Positions 32,650 through 45,003 of a stretch of 64,000 nucleotides of DNA are shown here, in pieces; position 1 is the stretch's first letter, and every line of letters begins with the position of its first letter. Position numbers and translations under genes: made by a program. Under the pieces are notes generated by a model that was given only the letters and a program-made list of their open reading frames with translations, had not been told where the DNA came from and made no database searches. The DNA is from Hofstenia miamia (taxonomy: Eukaryota; Xenacoelomorpha; Acoela): positions 293,801 to 357,800 of the forward strand of contig SCFE01000086.1 of NCBI GenBank assembly GCA_004352715.1, written 5' to 3'.

Positions 32650-33810
32650 TTTAAATTTGTCTTCAATTTTGATGAATTAAGAACAACATTTGTAATTTGC
32701 CTTAGGTGCTCTTAAAAATTGTGTGACAACACTCCAGAAACGCAATAGGCTGTTTCTTCGCTCAGGAATACACTTGTATTTCTTCATTGTAACTCAACAA
32801 GCTTAATAACAGATGCTATATATTCTAAACATGTCATTAAAGATACATTTGCAATGTGATGAGTGCTGCTTGAATGGACTTTTAGAGCATTAATAGAATC
32901 CATTAATCCATTAGTGAATAATTATTTTTCAAAATATAGATTTCAATTCCAATAATTTATAAAATTTAGAATTAGTAACATTTCAATTTCATAACAAATT
33001 GATATATTTCATAAAAATTAGAAGGGTTGGGTTATTTATATTCTTTATGATGGAGGAACACTAACAGATTTAAAGAAGAATGCAAGAATGTAATTTCTTA
33101 AAGATTTTAATCATTTTTGTATTGTTTTTATTGATAGCTTTTTGCTAAAAGATTTTTTCGTATAATAAAAGTAATCTTTCTTTGATAGTTGCTGGTCAAT
33201 TATTAAATTGTTCAAGAGGAGGGTCGGGATGGGTTGCTAAGCCAAATGGTTTCAGGAGATATTGAAAGATTCTTCATCAAATTAACTTTTGTTTATTGCT
33301 GATCGTAAAACTGTAGGGTTTGACATTCATCTTACAAAATCAATTTCCATTTTTGTCATTAAATTTTATATTAATTAGCATGAAATTTCAAAAGTGAAGT
33401 TATCAACTTATGCAGAAGAAAATCGTTCTAAAAAACTGGCTGCTAATGATTTCCTCAAATGTATATTTGTCTTATGTAGTGTAGGAATATATATATTACA
33501 ATTCAATATTTAGGTAGTGACTCTGTATGATTCTAGGCAATTATAAATGAGTGAGTGGTGAATTGTTTTTAAAATAGCAGTACTACCTTAAGAGTTAGCG
33601 TAAAACCAATTTAATCTGAAAGCTTACGTGATCTTGCTCTTTTTGCTTTATTCCTTATTATTTGATCTTTAAAGCTTAGTCTTATAAATTTTTGAAAATA
33701 CATTTTTTACAGCTATAAATTCTGCTATAGATTAAAAAATCAAAGTTTTATTCCCATCTATATGTTGATTTACTCAACTCAATTTGAACATTCCTGCAGC
33801 GTTAGACTCA
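32650..33810. other. No gene seen
   Basis: AT-rich non-coding sequence without repeats I can identify. Confidence 0.5.
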
Positions 33811-33816
33811 ATTAAA

Positions 33817-33967
33817 CCACACACACACACATATATATATNNNNNNNNNNNNNNNNNNNNNNNNNNNNNNNNNNNNNNNNNNNNNNNNNNNNNNNNNNNN
33901 NNNNNNNNNNNNNNNNNNNNNNNNNNNNNNNNNNNNNNNNNNNNNNNNNNNNNNNNNNNNNNNNNNN

Positions 33968-33999
<32 letters not shown>
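33817..33999. repeat. CA/TA microsatellite with a 127-N gap
   Basis: (CA)n followed by (TA)n up to 33840, N at 33841-33967, then (TA)n to 33999. The gap is probably unresolved microsatellite. Frames predicted through it are artefacts. Confidence 0.95.
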
Positions 34000-36900
34000 C
34001 TCTCAGTAACCCGAGGCATTTTTTGTGATGCATTCTGTAAAAAAAAATTAAGTGCTCATTACCCACAAAATAAGACAAATTCAAAAAATCTGAATCGTTT
34101 TTTCTTTCAGTTTCATGCTTAATTCGTGGCTGGGTGTGAGCCCACTCGGCCGCGACTTTGCGCACATTACGCCTGAGCTAAACTTGAAATTGAAAATATT
34201 CTGAAGAACATTAATATTGAAATTACAATTCAGATTTGTTCAACCAAATCAAATTTTGTAATTTCATAGGGAAATAGTCAATCTATTCTATTTTATGAGC
34301 TAATTTTTGTGAAAAAAAATTTAAGCACCAATGAAAATTGAAAATACACCAATACTTTGTTTTTGTCCGTTTTAGATAATAATTTTTAAAGTATATTATG
34401 TTGCCTCTGGAAATTCTAATCTTTACTTTATTCTCTTACAGTATTATTAATAGCCTCGCCGAATAAAACATATTTAAATGCAAGCTTTTTCAGATTCAGT
34501 TTTACAGATTGAATATTTCAAAATCAGAATATTTTACACCATCAATCAATGATTGTTTTCGCTTGAAAGCAACTATTCTTGCTAATTTTTCAGTGAAATT
34601 TATTACTCTGGTTTTTTTACTGCCTCGATGTACGCATAACTTACAAGCAAAACTACAGGAAGGCCAAGTGTTTCCGAAACTAAATATATTTAATTATGTT
34701 CTTTCCATTTGATTAGAGTCAAAATATTTTTTTATTGAAATTCTGCTGGTATTTTCGCAATGACAAAATATGTATTTCTGCATGTATAGAACTGGTTAGC
34801 CCAATTTAACCTCTCAGAACTATTTGCTTTGTTCTATATTTTTTCTTTGGTAGTTTCTTAAAATTGTATTTATATAGTTTCTCCCTATTTTTCAAAATTT
34901 GAGGTTAGTTCTTACAGTGAGGATTTCATTAGAAACTGGGCTTTGAAAAGATGACTAAAACACTGTTTTAAGCAATACTTTCTTTCATTTTGAAGTGCGT
35001 CCATCGAATTCAATCGATGTAAAATCGCTATTTCCAACTATATGAAACTCTATCTTTATATAGTGAAGAATAATGTTCTCAGCTAACTTTGTTAATTTTT
35101 ATCTAATCTAAAATGAAGTATTTTATATATTCTAAAATTTTCCTAAAATTACAATAATAATTTTATTATAGGCATGTTTCGTGGCAAGAGTGAAATACAT
35201 TTCAGCTATACTCAATGGTGGATCTATGCTAATTTTAGATTATGCCATGTTATGTTGTGAGTAAACCGCAAGTACGCGAGTGTGAGTTGGTTTAATTTGA
35301 ATTGCCTAGGACACTACCTATGAAATGGGAGCAGTCAGCCTAAGAAATTCTGCTGCCACCTTGGCTACTAGCAGCTGGAAAGCGACTTAAAAAATGCCCA
35401 GTAGAAGGCCAAGTCCTAGCAATCTAAATATAAAACATTTTGGAATGTACGCGGTTGGCATGTTATCATCATAGATATTAATTTCGCTATCGGTGAAACG
35501 AAAAACAGATTACTACGCCAAAAATACTACCAAATGAAAATCAGTGAACTTAAAAGCATTAATTAGTAAATTGGCTTGAGCAGATTAATTTCTCTTTTGC
35601 TTGCTCAATATGGTCTTCCTGTGAGAATAAAGTGCATATAAATATGGGGTGGGTATGCAAATTAATAAATTAGTGAAAATGTATATTATTGGTTATATTT
35701 GAACTATGTGGTCACACCGAATTAGTCCAAAATACCAATAAAATTTTGCACCCTATTCTTCTGCTCAAACAATAAACTTTTGAATTTTTGAAAATATATG
35801 AGTTTTTTGGTAGGATGAGTCGAATTATTTATGGTATACATGGAAAAATTGATCATTTTGTGTGCAACCACTGAAATGAACTATTTATCAAAAAATTATT
35901 AAAGTTTAGATATCCCTCATCAAGGTCAAAGATGGACAAAATGTCATTTTTAATAAAATTTGCATAATGCTGTAAATTTTGGTGATAGGAATTCTATTTT
36001 CGTGTTAAGGTATGTGCAACCCTCATGTTGATATTTCGATAAATGTGTGTTTTTCTGATCTTGTCCAGAAAAAAAACGAGATTTCTATGTCAATACAGTT
36101 AATTGTGTTTTAGTTAAATTTATAAATAATTTAACTAGGTAGTCATTATGTGCTTTGTTAATATAGATAATACTATTAAGCATAAGTAATTGAACTGCAA
36201 TTAACTCTAAACCTACTTTTCATCTAAATATAATAAATAGTTTCGAATTTTAAAAGGATTGGGAATGAAATTTTGGCACAAGCGTGAGAAGGTGGGTTTT
36301 CCACTCTATATATTTCCCTGAATTATTTCAATCAGTAAATTAAACATTATGATAGAGAAATTATGTTTACCTTTTATCATCACCAGGAATAAGTACACAT
36401 TGTTAGTCATAAACAACATAGTTTGAAACGTATTGAAGCATTTTATGCAATCGACAATTAGCCCAAAATGCATACTGTCCTACAAAAGCAATATCTTAAA
36501 TTGCATTTTAGTCTCTGTTTTGGTAAAAATACAAATGGATTTATGTCTTTGATTATATTTTGATAAAGTTATAAAAAATAATAGACTTTGTCACTATTTC
36601 TTCCTACATGGAAAATTTTTTGTTTTTTATAAACTAGTTGAACAAAAAATAAGTGTGTCATTGTATACAGATTTGGTTAAAGTAAATGAATAATTGTAGC
36701 ACTTAGGTTGTTCCATTTCATTTAGTATACTTTTTCTTCCTCAGTTGCTAAGTGCAATCTTGAAGCCCTAAAAACTATTGTGGACTTCTGACGGAATTCC
36801 CACATTAGGAAATGTGCTTTTAAGCAATGACGAAAATTGAACATTTTTCTTAATAATTTCATGCACTTCGGCGTCGTACGTACTTGAATGTACTTAAAAC

Positions 36901-37300
36901 TCTTCAAATGAAAATTCGCATTTTTGAAAAACTTTCAAATTCTCTGCAAAGCTAAGGTTCAGGGTATCAGGAGGTTTAAAGCTCATGAGAGCAGTAAATA
37001 GGCTCAATAATTCCGCTTTTCTATAAATAGATCACCCAAGCTTTGTTAAGGCGTCCCATGCGCAAAGTCAGAATTCTTGGGTTCGCACTCGCCAGAACAA
37101 AAACTTCGAACAAAGGCGATCGGATGTAATTTCTTAACGTACAGACCAGACACTCCTCTATGTTGTGGTGTTTTCAGATTTTCCTTGTTCTCATTACTCG
37201 TGAGTTATGCTGAGTTTTTTTTAAAATTCCTGGCAAGTTTAGAATTGTAAATGTTTTAATTTTTCAAGCAAATTTTGATATAATATGAATACAATGATGA
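34000..37300. other. No gene seen
   Basis: No supported coding region, RNA gene or recognisable transposon in this stretch on either strand; short frames such as 34509-34712 and 36722-36907 lack domains. Confidence 0.5.
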
Positions 37301-37307
37301 CAAGGTT

Positions 37308-38035
37308 GCCAACTCTCACGCATTCAGCGTGAGACTCACGCATTGGACGCTGACCTCACGCACGTTTCCGCAGAGGCATTTTTCTCACGCAGAGTTATTT
37401 GTCTCACGCATAGTTCACGCATTTTGGTTAAATCCCAAACATTCAAACTTTCACATCGACATTTCTCCCGGAGTAATCAATAAGTCCCGATCGGAAGAAA
37501 TTTTCTTTATCTACCGCTTATATCTCAATTTCATTGACAAACACGGTTTAATTGGTGACTCATGTCTTGCTGTTCTTTTATTGAAAGCATGAGCGGCCAC
37601 GACTTTGCCCACAATCTCAAGTGGCTATTATGAAACGGAAACGCCCAGGGGGTTTGTTTACTCGAAGTAATTAATGATGGACGCCATTACTAGTGGCGTG
37701 TGGATTTGGAACGGAACCCCCTGGCGTGANAGTGAAATGATTGTAATTACTGTAAATGGTTACGAGACTGTCTTTTATCTTTGATATTTATTCGCGCAAC
37801 CCGTCTTTTGTTAAAAAGAGTTCTAGTTTAATTAACGTGTTATTATATTTCTATTTTGTTTTCGAGGCTCAGACGAGGTTAGAAAAGCATAGACTCCGTT
37901 TATATTTCTCAAAATGTGCAAAAGTTTGTGTTGAACGAAAATGATAGTAAGTGCCGTTTTTCTTCCTCGTTTTCAACATTCTTTTTTGAATATTATAAAA
38001 AATCTCACGCATTTGAACTTCTCCAGGTTGGCAAC
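37308..38035. mobile_element. Probable DNA transposon remnant with CTCACGCA repeats
   Basis: Both ends carry the same inverted motif: GTTGCCAAC at the left and GTTGGCAAC at the right. Next to each is CTCACGCATT (left, repeated five or more times in 37315-37425; right at 38005). The interior has no intact transposase and a single-N join at 37730. No clear target duplication. Such GTTGCCAAC/CTCACGC ends occur in hAT-like elements of other animals, from memory. Confidence 0.45.
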
Positions 38036-38124
38036 TATGTGATGATGGTCAACAATGACCGCTAGTAATTAATTTATAAAGTAGAACTAAAAGTAACTAC
38101 TTCAATTTAGTTAATTGCTAAAAT

Positions 38125-38313
38125 TCATTAAAAGGTACTTTTGTGTTATCTCTCCCAATAAATTTTTTGCAAAATAAGCAAATTTATCAACAGAATAATT
38201 GGTTTGAGTTAGGGTTAGGGTTAAGGTTATAATTATTCTGTTGATAAATTAGCTTATTTTTCCCAAAAATTGAGTGGGGGTGGAGATAACGTAGAAAGTA
38301 CCTATTAAAATTA
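38125..38313. repeat. Foldback (long inverted repeat) with TTAGGG units in the loop
   Basis: The left arm runs from about 38125 (ATTAAAAGGTACTTTTGTGT, later AATAAGCAAATTTATCAACA and GAATAATT). The right arm ending about 38313 is its reverse complement (AATTATTCTGTTGATAAATT, AGCTTATT, ..., AAAGTACCTATTAAAAT). Arms are about 80 bases with some mismatches. The short spacer near 38208-38226 holds GAGTTAGGGTTAGGGTTAAG. A foldback/MITE-like element is the simplest reading. Confidence 0.7.
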
Positions 38314-39069
38314 TTATGATAGATGAAGTAATTTTTCACGTTTTTTTAATATTGTATTTATTTTTTCGATAAAATTCCATCCGCAATTTGAAAAATCTGC
38401 TCAGATTTGGATGTAGATTTAACAAAAATGCAATTCGTATGAAGGTTTAGTTTTTGTAATATGTTCTGTGCTATTGGGTTGGGAACAAAACTAGGTTATC
38501 TTCGTAACCTTTGCTTAATTAGTGTGTCAATTTCAGAAAGCTAGTGGTATTCTGTCTGACTGTAACTATGTGTACTTTAAATATGCTTAATGGCATGCAC
38601 ATGTATACCTAGTGGTATGTGTTTGACTTTTGCTTGTGATAAGCTTAGGTATACAATGTACATCGCTATCCCTACAAATTATATCATTTTGACGATTTTA
38701 GTAATAGTAGCCGCAAAATCGTTTGTTTGGCAATATAGTTGTTAATTAAATGTCCACAAGAAAATGACACGATACTTTTGAGGGACCAACATAGAGACGA
38801 TTAAATTTATTTTAATTGCATTATTATTTATTATGTTGTTAAAAATACTAAATTTTGATGTGTAATGAGGTAAATCCCTCAATCAAATCGTAGAAACGCC
38901 ATTGTAATTATTTTATTGTTAAATATCAGAGGAGAAAAGCAGAATAATATATTCAATACAAAAAAATACAAAAATATATCAATGTCCAATAGTATTTCTG
39001 CCCAATAACAGAAAGGCATTTCATGGCGTTAACAAAACACCCATTCAATTAATTTAAATTTCATTTACA

Positions 39070-39380
39070 ATGAATAGCACCGCAGAAGCAGTTCTTAATG
39101 TTGAAACATCTGTTGAGACTCCCGAGTATTTAATTTGGTTGGTATCAGTGATTGACATTGCAATTGGGGTGTTCGCTTGTACTAGCAACTTGTTGTGTTT
39201 ATATTTCCTAATTACCAAGCTCATCTCAATTCCCTTTGTAAGTTATATCATTAATATTCTTATCACCGATTCCATCAGTGTGTCATGCTTGGGGTTCTAT
39301 TGGGGCTCTCTATACATTCTTCTCAAAGGAAAACTTCATTTCTGTGCAGAACTCTCTTATTTGCAACACTATTCTTATAG
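39070..39380 (+). CDS. Class A (rhodopsin-like) GPCR, coding exon 1 of 4
   Basis: The four exons 39070-39380, 39862-40015, 41348-41535 and 44760-45003 join in matching phases to give 298 residues. Exon 1 starts MNSTAEAVLN (an N-glycosylation site, short extracellular N-terminus), TM1 about 20-48 (with N40 at the TM1 reference position), TM2 about 56-84 with the conserved LITD aspartate (D67), and ends in TM3 at C92, the disulfide cysteine. After joining to exon 2, Arg117 of the ERF motif lies exactly 25 residues after C92, as in class A receptors. This strongly supports the splice. Ligand unknown; peptide/amine or chemosensory roles cannot be separated. The donor is AG|GTTTAC. It is short-tailed and compact; no close subfamily recognised. 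Confidence 0.75.
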
Positions 39381-39861
39381 GTTTACTTGATTTTTAAATT
39401 ATTATATTAATATCAATATTATCATATCATTCGATTCAATTCTGAACCCATAATATTGATATGTAAACATAGATTGTAAAATATTTAAATTTAGCAGTTC
39501 TATAGTGTAATTCTTAATACTTATAGGTACTTAAATGATACAAGATTACTGAAAAAACATTGGATGGGTATTATATTAATACAAATTAATTCTACACTGA
39601 TTTTCGGTGTGGCACTTTGCCAATTATTATTGACTAATCACGCAAAATTGCCTTGGAAGTATTTTCATATTGACGTCTGAAATCAATCACACAGATTAGC
39701 TATTTTTTGCATGATCGGGCGTAATTGATTCTGATTGATTACCATCTCAAGTTGTGGTTAATGTCGACGAGATGACCTTACACTTCATAGCTTCCAGATA
39801 TTTAATGTAATGTTATTTTTTATAAGTTATAAATTATAACTATACATTAACTTATTTTTAG

Positions 39862-40015
39862 TGTAAGTAATCTTTCTCTTGTGGCATTCGCATTTGAAAG
39901 ATTTTTAGTTCTGCTTTTTCCTTTCAAATTTAAATCATTTTCCAGACGAACTGTTGTTTCGATGATGATCGCGAGTTGGGTAGTTAGTGCAATCGCTGTT
40001 TTACCTGAATACGAG
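39862..40015 (+). CDS. GPCR coding exon 2 (TM3 end, ERF motif, TM4)
   Basis: Acceptor TTTTTAG at 39855-39861, donor GAG|GTAAAT. Translation (after one shared base) VSNLSLVAFAFERFLVLLFP: E116-R117-F118 replaces the classic DRY, then a basic intracellular loop (KFKSFSRR) and TM4 with the conserved tryptophan (W143 in MMIASWVVSAIAVLP). Ends in phase 0, matching exon 3. Confidence 0.75.
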
Positions 40016-41347
40016 GTAAATATTTTCAAGCAATGCATTTTTTAAAAAATTCATTTTTCTCTTTTAGTTCTGCGTAATACAAACAGTCAAAGATTTTAAT
40101 TTCGGACTACATTATTGACTGCCTTAATTTATTCAATTAAATTTTTTAATACAATTTTTCATATTTTTGTTAGAATTTTTATTTTAAGACTCTTATCTTA
40201 GAGACAGATTATACATGAACACGCTTATTTTGGAATCAACCATTTTAGCAGTGCTATTTGGCAAAACAGAAACATTAATATTAATAATATTATCAGTTTT
40301 TGAGCAACATTGCATTTGTATGTGTGCAACTTTTAAATTTACTAAGAATATGTCTAAATATGAATAAATCGAGCTCTATTTATTAATTATATCTTTCAAA
40401 TAGATACCGATGTGCTAGTATGTTACTATAGTAGTTTTAAATTCAAATGATGAACTTTTAGATTTTCAAATACACCAATTTTTTTAAGTGCGGTATTGTT
40501 AATTCAAAATTCATTAGAATTAACTGATGCAGTGGTTTATGTAAAGGGGTTCATGGTGGAATGGCTTTACAGGTTTTCAAAATTGCTTAAATTAAAAAGT
40601 TTTCTGTAAAAAAATTTAACATAATTTCACCCAATAAGTGATTTTTAGAGTTTATTTTTTCAATATTCTGACAATGTCGTAGGCCCTTAGTCACTAAAAT
40701 TGATTACATTGAGATGTCCCTCGTCAAACAATCCTGCGTACGCCCCTTACCTGGTTTACATTAATAACCAATGTATGTATAATTTTTTACAGTTGTTTAA
40801 AATTTCAATATTATGTATCTACTTTCTGTTAGCTAAATATATGCTTAATATATATTTCACGAATTCTGGTGCGTGACTTTACATTCTAATGTAGTTGTAA
40901 TTTAACGGTTTTCTATATATTTTTTTTAAAAATAATGTTTAAATTATTGTATAGCCTACAATTAAGAAATCGATCAAAAAATATTTCAAATTTTAAGCAG
41001 GTATAAAATATCTACAAATAATAATAAATTTCAACCTATTCAAGCCAAAGTCCTAGCTAATAAATGTCGCTTTTAAATTAAAATTTACGTGAGGTATTGC
41101 CTTATATTTTGGACATTTGTTATCTTGCATAATACCTTGAGCTTTTTTATTTATAAAAATGAAAAATGTCCCATATCAATTTAGTTCTGGATATTGTGGA
41201 TTTAAACATAAGTGAAAATTGGTTTTTTGATAAGATCAGAACTAATTATTTCATATTTTAAAATATAAACATGAGTTATTGTATCATCGAACTGTTTCAT
41301 TGTTGTATTCTGTGTGAACTATGCATTATTATTATCAAGTTACTTAG

Positions 41348-41535
41348 AAGTATGAAAAAATTACGCTTGAAGATGGCAGTCCTCAATGTCGTCACAAGTT
41401 GACAAATGATTTAATTCCTTTCGTGGAAATCATTTGGGAATGGGCTCTTCCCGCCATTATCCTAATCTTCTTAAATTTTGGAATTATCTCAACAATACGA
41501 AAGCAAAGTAAAATGAAAAAGAAGTCTGCTGATGG
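41348..41535 (+). CDS. GPCR coding exon 3 (extracellular loop 2, TM5)
   Basis: Acceptor TACTTAG ending 41347, donor GG|GTAAAA. It encodes KYEKITLEDGSPQC, where C169 can pair with C92 of TM3, then TM5 (IPFVEIIWEWALPAIILIFL, with its proline) and a basic loop 3 (RKQSKMKKK). Ends with two bases of a Gly codon completed by exon 4. Confidence 0.75.
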
Positions 41536-42309
41536 GTAAAAAATGTTACTTTTCATTTAGCCAACATTTCTGAATTTAAAAGATCTTCTTAATTAAGTTT
41601 AAGTCGAAAGTATCTTACGTATTTTACTTCAAATTACTTCTATTAACTATTAAATTGAAGGTGTCGAAATAATTTTTAGTTTTTCTAATAAAATTTGAAA
41701 TGATTTCTTTTTTGCTTCGAAGGCATGCGAAGCTCACATTAGAGAGCGTAGATTACAAACATAGGACACAAATATTTTCAATTTGTGCAAACCGATTTAT
41801 TTTTAAACCAGTCATCGAAATACATTAAGTTTCTATTAGAGAATAGAGATATACTAAAACGATTCATACCATCTTTTCTGATTATCATTGGCTGTGTAAT
41901 GATATTTTCATTTTGTAGGCTAACCTAAATGCAATATAACATACATAATTATTCCAAATAACATATTAACACAATAATTTTGAAGCATTTTAAACAATTG
42001 TAATTTCATGATATTAGTTTATTGATATCATATCGAAATAATATCTCACTCGTATTCCCTCAGCATTGAAATAAAAATTTTAGGAAAATTTAATGTTGAT
42101 ACCGGTTATTACCAAATTGCTTTGTCAATGAAAACTAAGAACTACAAAAGTAAAGTTATGTGCAAAAATGAAGTTAGAGTCTTGGTATTCATCCCAAGAT
42201 AAAGTTTTTCGAAAATCACTGATATGCATGCTAACAGTTCTGCTTATGTCCAAGAAAATAACTTTTTGGAAAGTTTTCTACGTTAAGTGGCGGCGGAACC
42301 ATGTTGCTT

Positions 42310-42705
42310 GGTTATGCAATTGCATACCCGAAAATATTGTTGGGTACGAAAAGCATACCCAAAATAGATATATTGATATGATCGACATTCAGAAATAACT
42401 GCATAAAGGATGTTATAGGAGACTAAAGAAGCAGGTATGTTTGCTACAATTGCTTATGAATATGGAAATGAAAATATGCTCTAAAAAACAAGATGAAATA
42501 TGCATTTTGGTTGGTTATGCAATTGCATACCCGAAAATATTGTTGGGTACGAAAAGCATACCCAAAATAGATATATTGATATGATCGACATTCAGAAATA
42601 ACTGCATAAAGGATGTTATAGGAGACTAAAGAAGCAGGTATGTTTGCTTATGAATATGGAAATGAAAATATGCTCTAAAAAACAAGATGAAATATGCATT
42701 TTGGT
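42310..42705. repeat. Tandem duplication, unit about 203 bp, in GPCR intron 3
   Basis: Two consecutive copies begin GGTTATGCAATTGCATACCC at 42310 and 42513. They are nearly identical except that the second lacks a ten-base segment (CTACAATTGC-like). No Ns between them. It is a recent duplication or an assembly duplication. Confidence 0.85.
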
Positions 42706-42919
42706 TGGGGCAAATATGCAGAAATATGCACTTAAACGAATGCGGTTGAATTGAGGATTGGGAATTGTTCACAAGACTTAAAATCTATTGCAATGAACAA
42801 AAAAAATATTATGAAGTTTTTGGCGATTTACTGAAGCTCCTTTTTGTATCTACACTAATTAGTACGGCATGTTTAAACGCAGCCTGAATAGCAGGAGATA
42901 GGTGACATATTTCATCCTG

Positions 42920-43420
42920 CTCAATTGAAATTTCCGCAACGTTGTGCTCCCGTGGTGAGATGCAATCCATAATTGGATTTTAGTACTGTGGTCATTTTCA
43001 CATAGATAGCATTGTGTTNTTCCGCAACGTTGTGCTCCCGTGGTGAGATGGTTTTGAATAGCGCAGCCATTTTATGCAATCCATAATTGGATTTTAGTAC
43101 TGTGGTCATTTTCACATAGATAGCATTGGGTTTCCATGCTAGCTGGATGACACTGCAAACACTTCCCATACCTTTAAACCAGTATATTCGTAGTTTTCTA
43201 GTTTCTTAATGGCAAGAGGAAGTTCTCCAGATTTTTCCTNNNNNNNNATGCAATCCATAATTGGATTTTAGTACTGTGGTCATTTTCACATAGATAGCAT
43301 TGTGTTTCCATGCTAGCTGGATGACACTGCAAACACTTCCCATACCTTTAAACCAGTATATTCGTAGTTTTCTAGTTTCTTAATGGCAAGAGGAAGTTCT
43401 CCAGATTTTTCCTGGATAAA
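42920..43420. repeat. Assembly-duplicated segment with N joins
   Basis: The block containing ATGCAATCCATAATTGGATT to CATAGATAGCATTG appears three times (about 42959, 43075, 43248), bounded by an N at 43019 and Ns at 43240-43247. The copies are essentially identical, which points to scaffolding error rather than biology. Confidence 0.75.
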
Positions 43421-43886
43421 AGCAAGCTGCTCCCGGAGTGTTGGTGAATGAAAAGTGCCTTAGCATTACAGATTTCTGTTGCATCCTCATCCTCGAATGT
43501 TTGAAGCAAAGCCCTAATGGGCTCGTAGTTATAGAGGCCAGTAAAAAGCAGCTCCAATCCATGTACCTCATCGGGTTATAATCAATCGTTCAGATGGCTT
43601 TCCAATATTTTCTGCCATTCCAAAAAAGCAGAACAGAGTTTGAAATTTCATTTACTTCTCTTGGTAAAGTAACATTCTTAGTAGTGTGAATACTACTTGA
43701 TGAAGCGAAAGTATATTTTTTCATTGAATCTTTCAATAACGTAATTTCTTTATTCAATTCTTCAATCTTAGTGTTGACAGCCGAAGTGACATTTTCATGT
43801 CTATGATTAAATTTTTCCGAGATATCTTTCAAACAATTTGCAAATCGGGCAAACGTTTCCTTCCGAACATACATTGTAGAGAACAT
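43372..43886 (-). pseudogene. Decayed hAT-like (BED-finger-derived) ORF with coiled coil
   Basis: Minus strand: MFSTMYVRKETFARFANCLK, then a coiled-coil-like stretch (NTKIEELNKEITLLKDSMKK), a stop, then LELLFTGLYNYEPIRALLQT. In an adjacent frame follows SPTLREQLAFIQEKSGELPL and AIKKLEN. The last part resembles the LREDLAYIKxxFxxLxxxIxxLE helix found in CGGBP1/hAT-derived proteins. At least two frame breaks. Lies inside intron 3 of the GPCR gene on the opposite strand. Confidence 0.35.
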
Positions 43887-44759
43887 CAGATCAGAAGGAT
43901 GAAAAAGACTTAGCTAGCTGAGATGAACCATCAGAGAAAGCACAAGGAAAAGCAAAATTTTCTCTTACCGTTTTCGTGTTCAAGTTGAATTATTTAACGA
44001 TTTTATTAAAACAGCTTCAATCAAACAAGTAAACCTACTTATGGCGATTGCAAAAATGGATGCACTCGTGTTAATATTTCAGGCTGAAAAGGATCTCGTG
44101 TCCACAATATTTTCATAAATTCATATATCACTTCAATAGTTCTTTATTTGCCTGCTTTGTATTCTTATAAGAAGTGAATAGATAATTTTAGTTATTTGGA
44201 AATAGTCCAAGAATTTAATAGTTCCATCACACGTGGTTGTGAATTTTTAGTACTTTTCCAAGCTTAGAATTATCCTACACTTTATATTTTTTAAAGTAAT
44301 AATTTTCAATATTATGATATAAAAAATTATATATTTCAGTTAGTCATTTTTCTTTTTTTTGGAAATATTGGATCTGCACGTAACCTGACAGTTGTAAATG
44401 AAAGAGCAAGTTGTAAAAAAGTTTTGAACTAGTTGCATATTTACAAACCCTAATTTTTTCTTCTGATTTTTTGCATACCCAAGAAAAATTTGTGCCACTG
44501 TCAATGATCAATGTATTTTAAATATACGAGATGTTAATGGAGTGCAGAATGCTGTAATCTTATGCTCATCATGTAGTGTATGCAAGAATAATGGAATTTT
44601 TATTATTGGACTTGATATCTTTCCTTAAAAAAACTACTATTTAATTTCCCACATAATACTAAAGTGCAATCAAGGGAAATGTCTAATGCATTGACCTTCT
44701 GAAGAATGCGCTCATCTTGTTGAAATATACTTAATTATTAACTTACGTTCTGCATTTAG

Positions 44760-45003
44760 TGGTATTTTGAAGGCATTGGTAATTTCCTGTTGCATCCAAG
44801 TAATTTGTCCAACTCCTCGTGCAATTATTTACTTTCTACTTCAGTATAAATTCATAACCTTAACTCCAATTTTCTACATTTGTGTTGTAGCCTCAAGTAC
44901 GTGTCTTTCACATACGTTCAATTCCTACCTGTTCCTAATGTCTTGGTCCAAACTCAGAGATGAATACAAACAATGTTTTTGTTGTACTACTAGCAGTGAA
45001 TAA
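44760..45003 (+). CDS. GPCR coding exon 4 (TM6, TM7, C-terminus)
   Basis: Acceptor TGCATTTAG ending 44759; one base completes the Gly codon from exon 3. TM6 reads ALVISCCIQVICPTPRAIIY, where CPTP stands in place of CWxP. TM7 reads PIFYICVVASSTCLSHTFNS followed by YLFLMSW, where NSYLF stands in place of NPxxY. The cytoplasmic tail EYKQCFCCTTSSE has a cysteine cluster that could be palmitoylated. Intron 3 is 3.2 kb and contains repeats. The altered CWxP and NPxxY motifs are unusual but the rest of the receptor is intact. Confidence 0.72.

Noticed and set aside
38208-38226. TTAGGGTTAGGG as an interstitial telomere
   Set aside because: Only about two to three units, placed exactly in the loop of an inverted repeat; too short to be a telomeric relic.
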